Source: an uncultured Sphingomonas sp. (GTDB taxonomy: Bacteria; Pseudomonadota; Alphaproteobacteria; Sphingomonadales; Sphingomonadaceae). From it: DNA of 42,273 nucleotides. The DNA is taken from NCBI RefSeq assembly GCF_913062585.1, contig NZ_CAJXWX010000031.1, positions 1-42,273 of the forward strand, given 5' to 3'. Below the pieces are notes generated by a model. That model saw nothing but the letters and a program-made list of their open reading frames with translations. It ran no database searches and was not told the DNA's origin. This document shows positions 8,205 through 16,593 of the stretch, one piece after another (within the stretch, counting starts at the first letter, position 1; each line of letters starts with the position of its first letter). The translations under genes were made by a program, and so were the position numbers.

Positions 8205-8235
8205 ACTCCGACCTAGCGTTCGAACAGGCGGCGGA

Positions 8236-8976
8236 TCAGCCGGGCAGGAGACGGCCCGTCCGGGCGGCGTGGGCAAAGGCCGGAAAGCCGAAAGACTCCG
8301 CCTGACGCGCGGCGATTTCATAGTCATAGGGTACGCCGTGCAGTTGGGCCGCCCATCCGGCATTACGACGCTCGACGATGGCATAGCGCGCCAGCGGGCT
8401 ACCCGCCTCCATGACATGCGGGGTCGCGCCCCAATCCCGGTAGCACGGCATCCCGACGCTACCGGGATTGACGATCAGCACACCATCGACCGCCACGATG
8501 CGCGGCGTGTGCGTATGCCCGCACAGCACCAGACTGGCCGACCCGATCCCCTTCAGGCGTGGCCGGATGGCAGGGTCGGCATCCAGTGTCGCGCGGCCGG
8601 ACGTCACGTCCTCGAGCAGATATTCCAGATCCCCGCCCGCCGGGCTGCCATGGCAGGCGAAGACATCGCCGTCGCAGAGGGTGAGCGTCGCGGGCAGACC
8701 CTCGATCCAGGCCCAATGCTCTTGGGTCAGGAGCGGCCGCGCCAGAACGTCGAAGGCGCCGTCGCTGCCGTCCTGCAACTGGCGCTCGTCGTTTCCAGCG
8801 ATGGTCAGATAATCGGAGCGCATCTGAAGCTCGGCGCTTCCCGCAGGATCGAAGGGGCCGGATACGAGGTCACCCAGATTGATGATCAGGTCGGGCGCGG
8901 CGGCAGTCATTGCGTCGCGGACAGCCTGCAGCGCGGCCAGATTTCCATGTGCGTCGGCAATGACCCCGATCTTCAA
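8236..8976 (-). CDS. Metallophosphoesterase (YfcE-like)
   Basis: A calcineurin-like metal-dependent phosphoesterase of 246 residues. The metal-binding motifs appear in order: D-x-H in IADAHGN, G-D in INLGDLV, G-N-D in IAGNDE, an H in FACHGSP, and G-H-T-H in LCGHTHTP. The size and the immediate N-terminal KIGVIADAHG resemble small YfcE/YfcE-like phosphodiesterases, which are cytosolic and cleave phosphodiesters; the real substrate is unknown. The TTG at 8976 puts the D-x-H motif where the family has it and is preceded by AAGGGGGAAG; the frame extends upstream to 9096, but the added residues look like non-coding sequence. The upstream small gene ends 106 bases away. Confidence 0.88.
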   Translation of the reverse strand: MKIGVIADAHGNLAALQAVRDAMTAAAPDLIINLGDLVSGPFDPAGSAELQMRSDYLTIAGNDERQLQDGSDGAFDVLARPLLTQEHWAWIEGLPATLTLCDGDVFACHGSPAGGDLEYLLEDVTSGRATLDADPAIRPRLKGIGSASLVLCGHTHTPRIVAVDGVLIVNPGSVGMPCYRDWGATPHVMEAGSPLARYAIVERRNAGWAAQLHGVPYDYEIAARQAESFGFPAFAHAARTGRLLPG

Positions 8977-9082
8977 AACTTCCCCCTTTGGTTGATACGC
9001 AGCAGCATGGCGGGCACTTCCTCCAAACACCATGTACGCCGGACGCCCACCAGCAATTGCCGTTACCGTCGGCCACCGGCAG

Positions 9083-9292
9083 TCAGGGGCCGTCAAATAA
9101 TGCTACCCATGCGTAGTCTCGTGCATGATCAAGAACGGATTCGCTATCCGGCGACACCGCCTCCTTGACCGCTGTGATTGCCTGCCTGATTTCGGCGTTA
9201 AACGCGTCACTGTCGGACAGATCGATGATTTCTTCTTCGAGGAAATCGTCAATTAGCCGCAATTGCTCGAGATCCGCATCCATTTGCGTCAC
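9083..9292 (-). CDS. Small acidic protein coupled to the sigma-like gene
   Basis: I do not recognise this 69-residue protein. It is strongly acidic in its first half (LIDDFLEEEIIDLSDSD) and predicted helical, with no signal peptide or membrane segment. Its GTG start overlaps the stop codon of the upstream sigma-like gene (GTGA), so the two are translationally coupled. A small acidic partner after a sigma-like protein suggests a regulator of it, for example an anti-sigma or stabilising protein, but no known anti-sigma motif is visible. An ATG three codons downstream (9283) is an alternative start. Confidence 0.6.
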   Translation of the reverse strand: MTQMDADLEQLRLIDDFLEEEIIDLSDSDAFNAEIRQAITAVKEAVSPDSESVLDHARDYAWVALFDGP

Positions 9293-9897
9293 GGCAGGCT
9301 CCTGTCTCTCGTGGCGTTCATCAACACGCGCTTAAGCTGCCTTCGGCGCGACGCAAGTTCGGTTGCATCGACCCCCAACCGCCGCTGAAGATCGGCACCC
9401 TTCGCACCATCCAGTAGCGCATCGATCAACGCGACAAGGCGTGGGTCGCGATCAATCGCCTCGCGGATGGCAGTGATCGTGCGGCGGTAATATATGGCGT
9501 CATGGCCGACCTGCTCCGGCGAGGGCGCGGGTGACGCCAGATCGATGCCACCTTCACCGAATGTACCGATCAGAACGGGGCGGTGGCCCGCGATGTCAGC
9601 TTCACGGTCAGCCGAGGTCAGGCTGCGCATGATCCCGACCAGGAAGTCGGTGACGTTCCAGCTGCGCTGGCATTTGCGCCGCCCGTCGAGCGCCCGGATG
9701 AAGGCTTCCTGACGCAAGTCGGCGGCGAGAATATGCCTGTCGCGTGCCAGATAGCGAGAGGAGGCGATAAGCCGCCGCCGGTCAAAGTTGGGGAGTGCGC
9801 CCAGCATCACGCCGATCTCGGCCGGCGTATAGTGGCTGTCGGCGGCACGATCCTCGGCAGTTGAAGCAAGGTTGGGCAAAATGGCGATGCCTCTCAA
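9289..9897 (-). CDS. Sigma-70-like (ECF-type) protein
   Basis: A 202-residue protein with the outline of a small sigma factor. A region-2-like segment is seen in ASSRYLARDRHILAADLRQ followed by EAFIRAL, comparable to the conserved D-L-x-Q-E-x-F of ECF sigma factors. A region-4-like helix-turn-helix near the C-terminus includes GADLQRRLGVDATELASRRR. The match is by eye and region 2.4 is weak, so it may be a sigma-derived regulator that does not itself direct transcription. The TTG at 9897 gives the longest form; an ATG about 29 residues downstream would still keep both regions. The next gene overlaps by four bases, and nested inverted repeats lie just upstream. Confidence 0.6.
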   Translation of the reverse strand: MRGIAILPNLASTAEDRAADSHYTPAEIGVMLGALPNFDRRRLIASSRYLARDRHILAADLRQEAFIRALDGRRKCQRSWNVTDFLVGIMRSLTSADREADIAGHRPVLIGTFGEGGIDLASPAPSPEQVGHDAIYYRRTITAIREAIDRDPRLVALIDALLDGAKGADLQRRLGVDATELASRRRQLKRVLMNATRDRSLP

Positions 9898-9902
9898 TCA
9901 TA

Positions 9903-9983
9903 AAAGCGGACCTGCCGGCATATTCGGACAGGGAGGATGAAAAAATCGCTGCGATTGTCCGAATTTTCTTGGTCGTCCGCTTT
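9903..9983. repeat. Nested inverted repeats upstream of the sigma-like gene
   Basis: Three inverted repeats are nested around one centre. The outer pair is AAAGCGGAC (9903-9911) with GTCCGCTTT (9975-9983), the middle pair ATTCGGACA (9922-9930) with TGTCCGAAT (9956-9964), and the inner pair AATCG/CGATT (9944-9956). All arms are perfect. As RNA from the minus strand this would be a long branched hairpin ending at the start of the sigma-like gene; as DNA it could be a set of operators with GGAC/GTCC cores. Confidence 0.6.
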
Positions 9984-10429
9984 ATGGATTGAGTGATGCT
10001 GTTCCTGCTCGTTCGCCGAAGAGCCTCAGCAGCCGGCTTTCATCTTTTATGAGCGGCAGATTGCCCCGCCATGCCGCCTCGCCGAATTATGCGCAATGTC
10101 GTCAGCATGTTACGCCCGGCAGCGCCAAAGCCGCAGTTCAGCACTTGAGATTGTTAACCCGCCCGGCGTAGAGGTGGATTGTTCGCCAGCAGGCGGACCG
10201 AGGCGTGGAAACCTCGTCAGTAAGTAGCCGTATGCCCGGCCCGAACCAGTTTCGGCCGGGGAGCGGGCGTGTATGTCCAGGGCTTCTTCGGAGGCCTAAA
10301 GACGCTCGCGCCTGTCTTACTGCAGGTTTCCAATCTCCGGCTCACGGGCCGGCACCGCCTCGTTTCAACAGGGGCGGTGCCGCCGGCTGGGATCAGCCTG
10401 CCGGCACCGACGCGAACGGGGGTTCGAGC
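9984..10429. other. Intergenic stretch before the subtilase gene
   Basis: There is no convincing gene here. The frame of the protease stays open back to a GTG at 10205, but the encoded residues are arginine/proline-rich and precede an obvious signal peptide, so I treat it as leader. The promoter of the protease gene should lie here; I could not pick clear boxes. Confidence 0.5.
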
Positions 10430-12742
10430 GTGGGTGCATATCATGGTTGCCGCAGCAGGCGACTCGCCATCATCAGGAACTCGGCGGCGGTTGCGACCGC
10501 CATGATGCTCGGCGCCTGCGGTGGCGGCGGAAGCGTCAACTCCCCCGGAACGACGCCGGTCGTCACCCCTACACCAAGTCCGACGCCAGCGCCAACCCCG
10601 GCTCCGACGCCAACTCCTTCGCCTGCGCCGACCGCCGAGGATGCGAAGAGCGCGGCTGCCATCGGCATGAAGGCCGACTACGCCTACGCGCGGGGCATCA
10701 CGGGCAAGGGCGTGACGATCGCGATCGTCGACACCGGCATCGACCGTGACGGCCCGGAGTTCGCAGGCCGCATCTCGGCCGACAGTACCGCGTTCGACCA
10801 GAAGATCGCCCGTTGCGCGACCTGCCCGGGCGAGACGATCCGGTTCGAGCTCGACGACAAGGACGGCCACGGCAGCAAGACCGCCGCCATCGCCGCTGGG
10901 GCGCGCGACGGGAACGGCATGCACGGCGTCGCCTACGACGCCACCATCCTGGCGCTGAAGATCAGCGGCCCAAACCTCGACGGGGTCGTCGCGGGTTCGA
11001 CCGGCCCGATACCGGAATCGGATGCCCCGAACGTTGCACTGATCGCTCCGGCGATCAGGTACGCGGTCGACAAGGGCGCCTTCGTGATCTCCATGAGCAT
11101 CAACGGCTCGGGTGGCGGCGAGCAGATGGCCGCTGATCTGAAGTCGGCGATGGATCAGGTGCGCGGCGGCAACCGCCTTTTCGTCGAATCGGTGACGAAC
11201 AACGTCGGCGAGGACAGCTTTTCGGGCAAGGTCGCGGAGAATCTCGTCGGCAAGGACCTGTCGAACAAGGACTGGTTCCTGTTCGGCGTCCGCGTCGATG
11301 CGAATCTGCAGCCGCCCAGCGGCAACGGCACGCCAGGCGCATTGGCGGACCGCACCCTGTCGGTCGTCGCGAGCAACGTCGCCACCGTGGACCAGAATGG
11401 TCAGCAGGTCGTCGTGACGGGCAACAGCTTCGCGGCGCCGGGGATAGCGGGTGCCGCGGCCTTGCTGAAGCAGTACTGGCCGCAGCTCGGCGGCAAGGAG
11501 ATCAGCCGCATCATGCTCGACACGGCGACTGATCTCGGCGCGCCCGGGGTCGATCAGGTCTACGGCGTGGGTCTGCTGAACGTCGAGAAGGCGATGCAGG
11601 CGCAGGCACCGGCAATGTCGTTCGCCGCTGCACGGACGGTGCTGACGCGCTATTCATCGTTGGTCGTGTCCGCGCCGTTCGGCGGTGCGGCGGGCGCGGC
11701 CGACCTCGGCTCGCGCACGTCGACCATGACCGTGTTCGACCGCTACGGCCGAGATTACCTGATGACGGCGCCCAGCGGCATTCGCGCGCGGTCTTCCGGT
11801 CTGCTCGCGGGGGCGCTCACCGCATCCGCATCTCCCTATCCCCTTCGGTCCTCGTCGTGGTCGGACGCGAAACTGGGCATCGCGACCTCGACGACGATAG
11901 GACCCTGGCAGGCCGCTGCGTCCGGTCGGCTGGCAATGGTGGCCTTCTCGCCGGCTGCGGGTCAGACGATCACGCTGGGTGCGAACGTCGCCGTGGGCCC
12001 GGGCGGTGGTTCGTCTCTTGCAGGTTCGTATCTGCGCGGCGCGATCGGGCAGCCGATCGGCATGTCGTCCGAATGGTCCATCGGCGGCTGGTCGGCTTCG
12101 CTCGCATCGGGTTCCTCCATCACCGCGACGCCATCGTCGTTCCGCCGCGGGTCGCGGAGCCGCGAGGCCGGCCTGCGTACCGTAGCGGTCTCCGCCCCGT
12201 TCGGTGTCGGCCTGGAGGTATCGGAGCTCGTCGAACGGGGGCAGGTGCTGGGGTTGCGGGACGATGCGGGGGCCGGTGCGGCCGGTGCCCGGACCGTGCT
12301 GGCGACCACGACGCTGCGCCGGAGCGTCGCTGGCGTGCAGCTATCCGGTCGCGCCACGGTTGGCAGCAGCAGAGCCGCCGACGCGGTCGCAGGCGTCCGT
12401 TTCGACGGCCGCATCGTCAGTACCGCTTTCGCGGTCGAGGGTGTGCGCCCGCTGCTCGGCGGACTGGCCACGCTGGGCCTATCGTCACCGCTGCGGGTTG
12501 AGCGGGCGCGGGCTTCGCTCATGGTCCCGGTCGCCTATGACCTGATGTCGGGTGCGCTCGGCGAAGAGCGCCGGACCTTCGACCTGTCGCCGACCGCGCG
12601 CGAGCTTGATCTCGAGCTCGGCTGGTCGACGGCGCTGGCACCGTCCTCAACGCTGCGGCTCGGCGTCGCCCATGCCTTCGACGCCGGTCATGTCCGCGGC
12701 GCGTCAGACGTGGCCGCTTTCTTGAATCTCGTCGTCCGCTGA
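10430..12742 (+). CDS. Lipoprotein subtilase (S8 peptidase), autotransporter-like
   Basis: A 770-residue exported subtilisin-family serine protease. A signal peptide with a lipobox (LGAC, Cys30) is followed by a Pro/Thr/Ser-rich spacer (about 43-68), a subtilase domain with Asp101 (IAIVDTGID), His147 (DGHGSKTAA) and Ser333 (GNSFAAPG), and a long glycine/serine-rich, probably beta-strand-rich C-terminal part (about 420-770). Lipid anchor plus subtilase plus C-terminal beta region recalls NalP/SphB1-type surface proteases, though the last residue is not the usual aromatic of an outer-membrane barrel. I start it at the GTG at 10430, which has GGGGG upstream and gives a complete signal peptide. 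The active-site serine motif is GNSFAAP instead of GTSMAAP. Two small exported proteins follow on the same strand. Confidence 0.88.
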   Translation: MGAYHGCRSRRLAIIRNSAAVATAMMLGACGGGGSVNSPGTTPVVTPTPSPTPAPTPAPTPTPSPAPTAEDAKSAAAIGMKADYAYARGITGKGVTIAIVDTGIDRDGPEFAGRISADSTAFDQKIARCATCPGETIRFELDDKDGHGSKTAAIAAGARDGNGMHGVAYDATILALKISGPNLDGVVAGSTGPIPESDAPNVALIAPAIRYAVDKGAFVISMSINGSGGGEQMAADLKSAMDQVRGGNRLFVESVTNNVGEDSFSGKVAENLVGKDLSNKDWFLFGVRVDANLQPPSGNGTPGALADRTLSVVASNVATVDQNGQQVVVTGNSFAAPGIAGAAALLKQYWPQLGGKEISRIMLDTATDLGAPGVDQVYGVGLLNVEKAMQAQAPAMSFAAARTVLTRYSSLVVSAPFGGAAGAADLGSRTSTMTVFDRYGRDYLMTAPSGIRARSSGLLAGALTASASPYPLRSSSWSDAKLGIATSTTIGPWQAAASGRLAMVAFSPAAGQTITLGANVAVGPGGGSSLAGSYLRGAIGQPIGMSSEWSIGGWSASLASGSSITATPSSFRRGSRSREAGLRTVAVSAPFGVGLEVSELVERGQVLGLRDDAGAGAAGARTVLATTTLRRSVAGVQLSGRATVGSSRAADAVAGVRFDGRIVSTAFAVEGVRPLLGGLATLGLSSPLRVERARASLMVPVAYDLMSGALGEERRTFDLSPTARELDLELGWSTALAPSSTLRLGVAHAFDAGHVRGASDVAAFLNLVVR

Positions 12743-12758
12743 ACCGCAAGGAACACCC

Positions 12759-13424
12759 ATGTCCAGATCCACGTCCGTGTCCGCCGCTGTCCTGCTCTTC
12801 GCCACCGCCACGGGCTTGAGCGGGTGTGGCAATTCGAAGGCCCCCAGCAAGGCGGCGTTCGCCGCCGCGCTTGAACCCGTCGTTCGCGATGTCTTCTGCC
12901 ATCCCATCGACGTGATGCGATACGAGGTCGAGGGCGAGACCGCCGGATCGGGGTTCCCGATCGTCACCTCGCCGGAGCCGACGCTTGCGGGACCGGGTTC
13001 CGACGGGAAGGCGGTCGCGATGCTGAACGGTCTGGCCGGCGTCGGGCTCGTCACGCGCACACCGTTCGAGAAGCCCGCGCGATGGAGTGGCTCCACCAAC
13101 GCGTTCGTGCGGCAGCCGCTGATCTCCTACGCGCCGACCGAGAAGGGGGCGCCCTACCTTCATACGGTCGAGCGCAAGGCGACGAACGCAACGGTTGCCG
13201 TGCCGTCGTTCTGCATGGCCAAGGGCGAGGTCGTCGACGTCGTGCGCTGGACCGAGCCGACCGACTTTGCCGGTCATCGGGGGAGCCAGGTCACCTACAC
13301 CTACCACGGCGTCGATCCGATCCCGGTTATGCCACCGGCGGAACAAGCGCGGATGGCCGAGCCTAAGGAGGCGACGATGCCGTTCGAGCTGCAGAGCGGC
13401 GGCTGGCGACCGATGCCGCGCTGA
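12759..13424 (+). CDS. Putative lipoprotein of unknown function
   Basis: A 221-residue protein with a clear lipoprotein signal: MSRSTSVSAAVLLFATATG then LSGC, with the lipidated Cys at position 23. The mature part has no domain I recognise. It has two further cysteines (FCHP and SFCMAKG) that could form a disulfide, and a tail rich in Pro and Met. AAGGAAC precedes the ATG. It lies 16 bases after the subtilase stop, so it is probably co-transcribed and could be a periplasmic or outer-membrane partner of the protease; that role is inferred from position alone. Confidence 0.8.
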   Translation: MSRSTSVSAAVLLFATATGLSGCGNSKAPSKAAFAAALEPVVRDVFCHPIDVMRYEVEGETAGSGFPIVTSPEPTLAGPGSDGKAVAMLNGLAGVGLVTRTPFEKPARWSGSTNAFVRQPLISYAPTEKGAPYLHTVERKATNATVAVPSFCMAKGEVVDVVRWTEPTDFAGHRGSQVTYTYHGVDPIPVMPPAEQARMAEPKEATMPFELQSGGWRPMPR

Positions 13425-13507
13425 CGATCGACGTGACCGTCACCATCCCATCCATTTCGACCGACACTATGACCGCGGCGCCGAGCGCCGGTTCGTCAAG
13501 GAACACC

Positions 13508-14185
13508 ATGATGAAAATGACCAAGGCTGCTGCCATCGGCGCCGTGATGGCGCTGTCGCTTCCCACGGCTCCCGCCATGGCGCAGAAGGCGCAGGGGGCT
13601 GTACGACCCGCGCTGTATACGGCGGGGCCGCTGGCGATGGATGTCGCTGGCGTCCGCCTCGGCATGCCGCTGGCCGCGGTGCAGGCAGCGCTGGCGGGGA
13701 CCTACCGTTGCTCGATCTACCAGTCGGCATCGTTCCGACAGCTCGTCGAGCGAGAGGTCCGCAAGCGCAAAGGCATCCCCGACGGCTTTGGCCCTGATGG
13801 CACTGCCGTTGGTGACCTGACCTGCCAGGGTCCTGCTGGTGAATATCTCCGCCTATTCATGGCGCAGACGCCGGCGGGCGAGATCGTCGACCGGATCGAC
13901 CTGACGGTATCGACCAACCGCGTCGATCCGGCCACGCTCGTCGGCCAAGTCGAGGGGAAGTACGGGCGGCCGACCGAGGGCATCCCGGCGAACGGATCGT
14001 GGTGCATGACCCGATGCGGCGGCGATCTGACGATGGAGCCCAATCCGCGCATCACCGTCAGGTCCGACGCCTGGTCGCTCAAGATATTCGGCACCCGCGG
14101 GCGAAACGCGCGTCTTGCCGATGAGGCGGCGGTAAAGGCGGCGGCCGCGCGCGAAGCACCGGCTGCAGCGCGCGGCGCTTTTTAA
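13508..14185 (+). CDS. Exported protein of unknown function
   Basis: A 225-residue protein with a signal peptide (MMKMTKAAAIGAVMALSLP, cleavage after AMA). The mature part contains VAGVRLGMPLAAVQAAL, a pattern seen in periplasmic proteins with a short helix-strand repeat, and four cysteines, two of them in the close pair WCMTRC. I do not recognise a family. The frame opens at 13433, but the ATG at 13508 has AAGGAAC upstream, the same site as the previous gene, and starts the signal peptide correctly. It is third in line after the subtilase and the lipoprotein, suggesting one transcript. Confidence 0.78.
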   Translation: MMKMTKAAAIGAVMALSLPTAPAMAQKAQGAVRPALYTAGPLAMDVAGVRLGMPLAAVQAALAGTYRCSIYQSASFRQLVEREVRKRKGIPDGFGPDGTAVGDLTCQGPAGEYLRLFMAQTPAGEIVDRIDLTVSTNRVDPATLVGQVEGKYGRPTEGIPANGSWCMTRCGGDLTMEPNPRITVRSDAWSLKIFGTRGRNARLADEAAVKAAAAREAPAAARGAF

Positions 14186-14462
14186 AATCGACTGTAAAGA
14201 CGTTTGCGTCTTTGCTGCCGGCGCTGGTCGCGACGTTGCCGATGGCGATCGCCACGCCGATTACAGATGCCATGTCAAGGGGCGTAGCACCGCGCACGGC
14301 AGACGGGCCTAGCTATGCTGCCGCCACGCCCCATGCGGATGGTGATGAAGGCAGCATTCGCTGGAACCGGCTGCTCGTGATCGCGGGCTATGGGTCGCGC
14401 CAGTCGTCTGCAGTCGACGCGGTCGGATTGGGAAGATGGTAAGCCGCCACGGCGGTCTACAG
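14186..14462. other. Intergenic stretch with one hairpin
   Basis: AAAGACG (14196-14202) and CGTCTTT (14207-14213) form a 7-base-pair stem with a 4-base loop just after the stop of the exported-protein gene, a possible terminator for the protease transcript, although no T-run follows. I see no gene in the rest; it separates convergent genes. Confidence 0.45.
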
Positions 14463-15323
14463 TTACTCCAGGGGTTCCGACTGACCGAGGATTTCGTTAC
14501 GCGCGGCTGCGCTATCCGGCCTGACGGAGTTCTTGGCCTCGTTTTGCGAGCGCACCTTTCGGCCTTTGGCGCGGGCAGCGGCTTCACGCGGCCGATGTTT
14601 GTCGACAACGGATCTGATCGCGTTCCGCAAGTCCACCTCGAACTCCCTGTCACCTGCCCAGAAATCGAGTGCAGCATGCAGCTTCTTCGACAGCTCGACG
14701 CGTTCCTCCCTGACCTTTTGTTCCAGCGCCTTGCGGCTAGGTTCGTGGTCTTCGAGGATCAATTCGTTTTCCATTTCATCGGCTGGGACATGGGGGCTGA
14801 CAACGCGCATCAACGTCCACGCCGGCCCCATGGCGAAAACCGGCGTCACCAGCGACGTGATCTGCTCCATCAGCGCCCATACGATGAGTGAGGACTCGAA
14901 TTCGAGGGCTGATGCCGCCACCGACTGCGCTGCCGAGAGTTCACGTTCCGCTTTCGCAATCCGGTCCCGCGCTGCGGTGACCCGTTTCGAAGCGCGCTCG
15001 ATCTCCCGCTTGGTATTCACCTGTGAGACGTGCGGCTTCTCTGGCACGCGCGGCGCAAAAGGTTCGGGACCGCCTGACAGCCACCGAAGCCAAAGTTCCG
15101 GGTCAGCCTCGGGCGGCCGGAAATTCATGACCATTTCCCGCAGATAGGCTTCGCGCTCGGCATGGCCCTGTAGATTGTCGACCGCGCGCATGCCAGCGCT
15201 TCCCCCACCTGCGGGATCCGAAGCCAGTTTGCTGACCAAGGCCAAGACCCTGGTGGTGATCTCCGGCTCTGCCACAGCCTCGGCCGAGCGTACCGCATCC
15301 CCATCTTCGCTTGGCTCAGCCAT
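14463..15323 (-). CDS. Coiled-coil protein of unknown function
   Basis: A 286-residue protein that I do not recognise. Two charged heptad-like stretches suggest coiled coils: one around residues 105-135 (NTKREIERASKRVTAARDRI onward) and one around 195-235 (SRKALEQKVREERVELSKKL onward). Between them lies a hydrophobic stretch (SSLIVWALMEQITSLVTPVF and on) that could be a buried core or a membrane-associated segment. There is no signal peptide. The C-terminus is very basic (AAARAKGRKVRSQNEAKN), as in some DNA- or RNA-binding proteins. It is alone on the minus strand, beside the palindrome-rich region. Confidence 0.65.
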   Translation of the reverse strand: MAEPSEDGDAVRSAEAVAEPEITTRVLALVSKLASDPAGGGSAGMRAVDNLQGHAEREAYLREMVMNFRPPEADPELWLRWLSGGPEPFAPRVPEKPHVSQVNTKREIERASKRVTAARDRIAKAERELSAAQSVAASALEFESSLIVWALMEQITSLVTPVFAMGPAWTLMRVVSPHVPADEMENELILEDHEPSRKALEQKVREERVELSKKLHAALDFWAGDREFEVDLRNAIRSVVDKHRPREAAARAKGRKVRSQNEAKNSVRPDSAAARNEILGQSEPLE

Positions 15324-15453
15324 CCCCGCTCAACCTTCCCATTCTGACGGTCGCGTTGTGGAACGACGGGACCGACGCATCTTCACGGGACGCGAGACCG
15401 TTCGCCGCGCGCACCACCAAGACGCTGGCATAGCCTGCACATCGTTGAGGAAG

Positions 15454-15503
15454 TCTGACATACCTGTCGCCGCGTTCCGAGCGGCCTGCGGCCGGTATGT
15501 CAG
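15454..15503. repeat. Two-step hairpin with TCTGACATACC arms
   Basis: TCTGACATACC (15454-15464) pairs perfectly with GGTATGTCAGA, which ends at 15504. Inside it GCCGC (15469-15473) pairs with GCGGC (15481-15485). The arm word recurs twice downstream, which argues for a recognised site and not a chance hairpin. Confidence 0.6.
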
Positions 15504-15509
15504 AACGAA

Positions 15510-15530
15510 CGCGATTTCGACGAAATCGCG
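15510..15530. repeat. Perfect 21-base palindrome
   Basis: CGCGATTTCG, one central A, then CGAAATCGCG: 10-base arms with no mismatch. It lies between the second and third copies of the GGTATGTCAG word. It may be a dimeric protein binding site. Confidence 0.65.
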
Positions 15531-15588
15531 AAATCTGGGTATGTCAGGAGCCCTGATTTGACACACCAGATTTTGAGGGCGCAATACC

Positions 15589-15659
15589 GTAAAGTTGCTG
15601 AACCCCAACTTTACCGCCCCTCCCGGCTTCCTGAAGGCCGGAGAGGAGCGTTGCGCTCC
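15589..15659. repeat. Three consecutive hairpins
   Basis: GTAAAGTTG (15589-15597) pairs with CAACTTTAC (15606-15614). CCGGCTTC (15623-15630) pairs with GAAGGCCGG (15633-15641) with one bulge. GGAGCG (15645-15650) pairs with CGCTCC (15654-15659). Three stems in 71 bases is far denser than in the flanking gene-bearing DNA. Confidence 0.55.
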
Positions 15660-16071
15660 GTCTGCGACGGAATGGTGTCAGCTATGCGGTGGCTATCTGA
15701 CATACCTCGGCCATCGGCCTGCGGGGTCCTCCACCGTGCGTAGGCACGGTTCCGGAAGGCGCGAGACCAAAGATGTTCGGTACGACCGACGTCAGGCGTG
15801 AATGCCCGAACGTGCGCGTCGTGCAGCCGTCAAACAAACTGACCGCGAAGTTGGAAGAGGCGGCGCGCACTGAGGGCGGTCTGCAAGGCAATCAGTGCGG
15901 TCGCTGCGTCGTAGGGGCCGCCTTCTGCTGCGGCGAGACGCGTGCGCCGCCGGCCTGAGTCTGACGAGAGTGAACGGAAGCCGGGATTTTGAGCCGCTGA
16001 AGATCGATGAAAAAGATTGGAGGTGCTTGTCCGGATCGCTCGGTCCGCGACCCTTAAGCTTCGGTACCGCA

Positions 16072-16593
16072 ATGGATTTTCTGACTACCCCCGTGCACTC
16101 GCTGCCGCACGTGCTTCTCCACTATATCGCCTCCGCCTTCGGCAAGCCCGAGGTGCCCGTCCTGGTTTCGGGCGGCGGTATGCCCGCCGACAGCGTTCTG
16201 TACGACGCCCAGTCGGTTGTCGTGGCGCTGACCTGTGTCGCCAGCCCCATGTTCCGCAGCAAGATCGAGCGCCTCGCGGCCGATCAGTCGATCGACGTCA
16301 TGCTGGTGCGCTGCTGCTTGACCGGCGGTGACCTGCTGCCGGTGTCGATCGATGTCGTGCTGGCTGGCGGCGGGCTCGTACCTTTCAAGCTGGAGGACCT
16401 GGCGCTTTACCGCCACGATGATGGCGGCTTGTGGCTGGTGCCGTTCGGGTTCGGCGGGGCGATCCGGCTGGAGGCGCATGGCCTCGAACTCTATCTGGTG
16501 CCGCCCTACGAAACGCTCGCCGAACGCGCCGACGGCATCTATCGCGCCGCGTCCGATCTGGCCGAACGCCTCTACCCGCAGGAGGCGATCTGA
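16072..16593 (+). CDS. Unknown protein, paralogue of the protein at 17300
   Basis: A 173-residue protein of no family I recognise, probably cytosolic, without signal peptide. Its C-terminal half (DGGLWLVPFGFGGAIRLEAH through ERADGIYRAASDLAERL) aligns with that of the protein at 17300-17857 (DAGLWLVP, then ERADGLVRAIRLLAHG), so the two are distant paralogues within one gene run. I use the ATG at 16072; the frame is open further upstream, but only into the palindrome-rich region. The next gene starts on the last base of this stop codon (TGATG), so translation is coupled. Confidence 0.65.
   Translation: MDFLTTPVHSLPHVLLHYIASAFGKPEVPVLVSGGGMPADSVLYDAQSVVVALTCVASPMFRSKIERLAADQSIDVMLVRCCLTGGDLLPVSIDVVLAGGGLVPFKLEDLALYRHDDGGLWLVPFGFGGAIRLEAHGLELYLVPPYETLAERADGIYRAASDLAERLYPQEAI

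Larger units (their letters stand above)
15324..16071. other. Palindrome-rich non-coding region
   Basis: About 750 bases with no credible gene and an unusual density of inverted repeats. The 10-base word CTGACATACC or its complement GGTATGTCAG occurs four times (15455-15464, 15494-15503, 15538-15547, 15697-15706). Perfect palindromes or hairpins occur at 15454-15503, 15510-15530, 15589-15614, 15623-15641 (one mismatch) and 15645-15659. Repeated words of this kind suggest a protein-bound control region such as an origin of transfer or replication, or a small non-autonomous repeat element. Nothing is visible in the last 300 bases except the leader of the next gene. Confidence 0.6.

Noticed and set aside
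10205..10429. N-terminal extension of the subtilase
   Set aside because: It would place 75 Arg/Pro-rich residues before a normal lipoprotein signal peptide.
15558..15590. TTGACA-like -35 box in the palindrome-rich region
   Set aside because: No acceptable -10 box lies at 16-18 bases.
15330..15608. 92-residue frame in the palindrome-rich region, and similar short frames there
   Set aside because: They read through the hairpins, have no ribosome site and no recognisable sequence.
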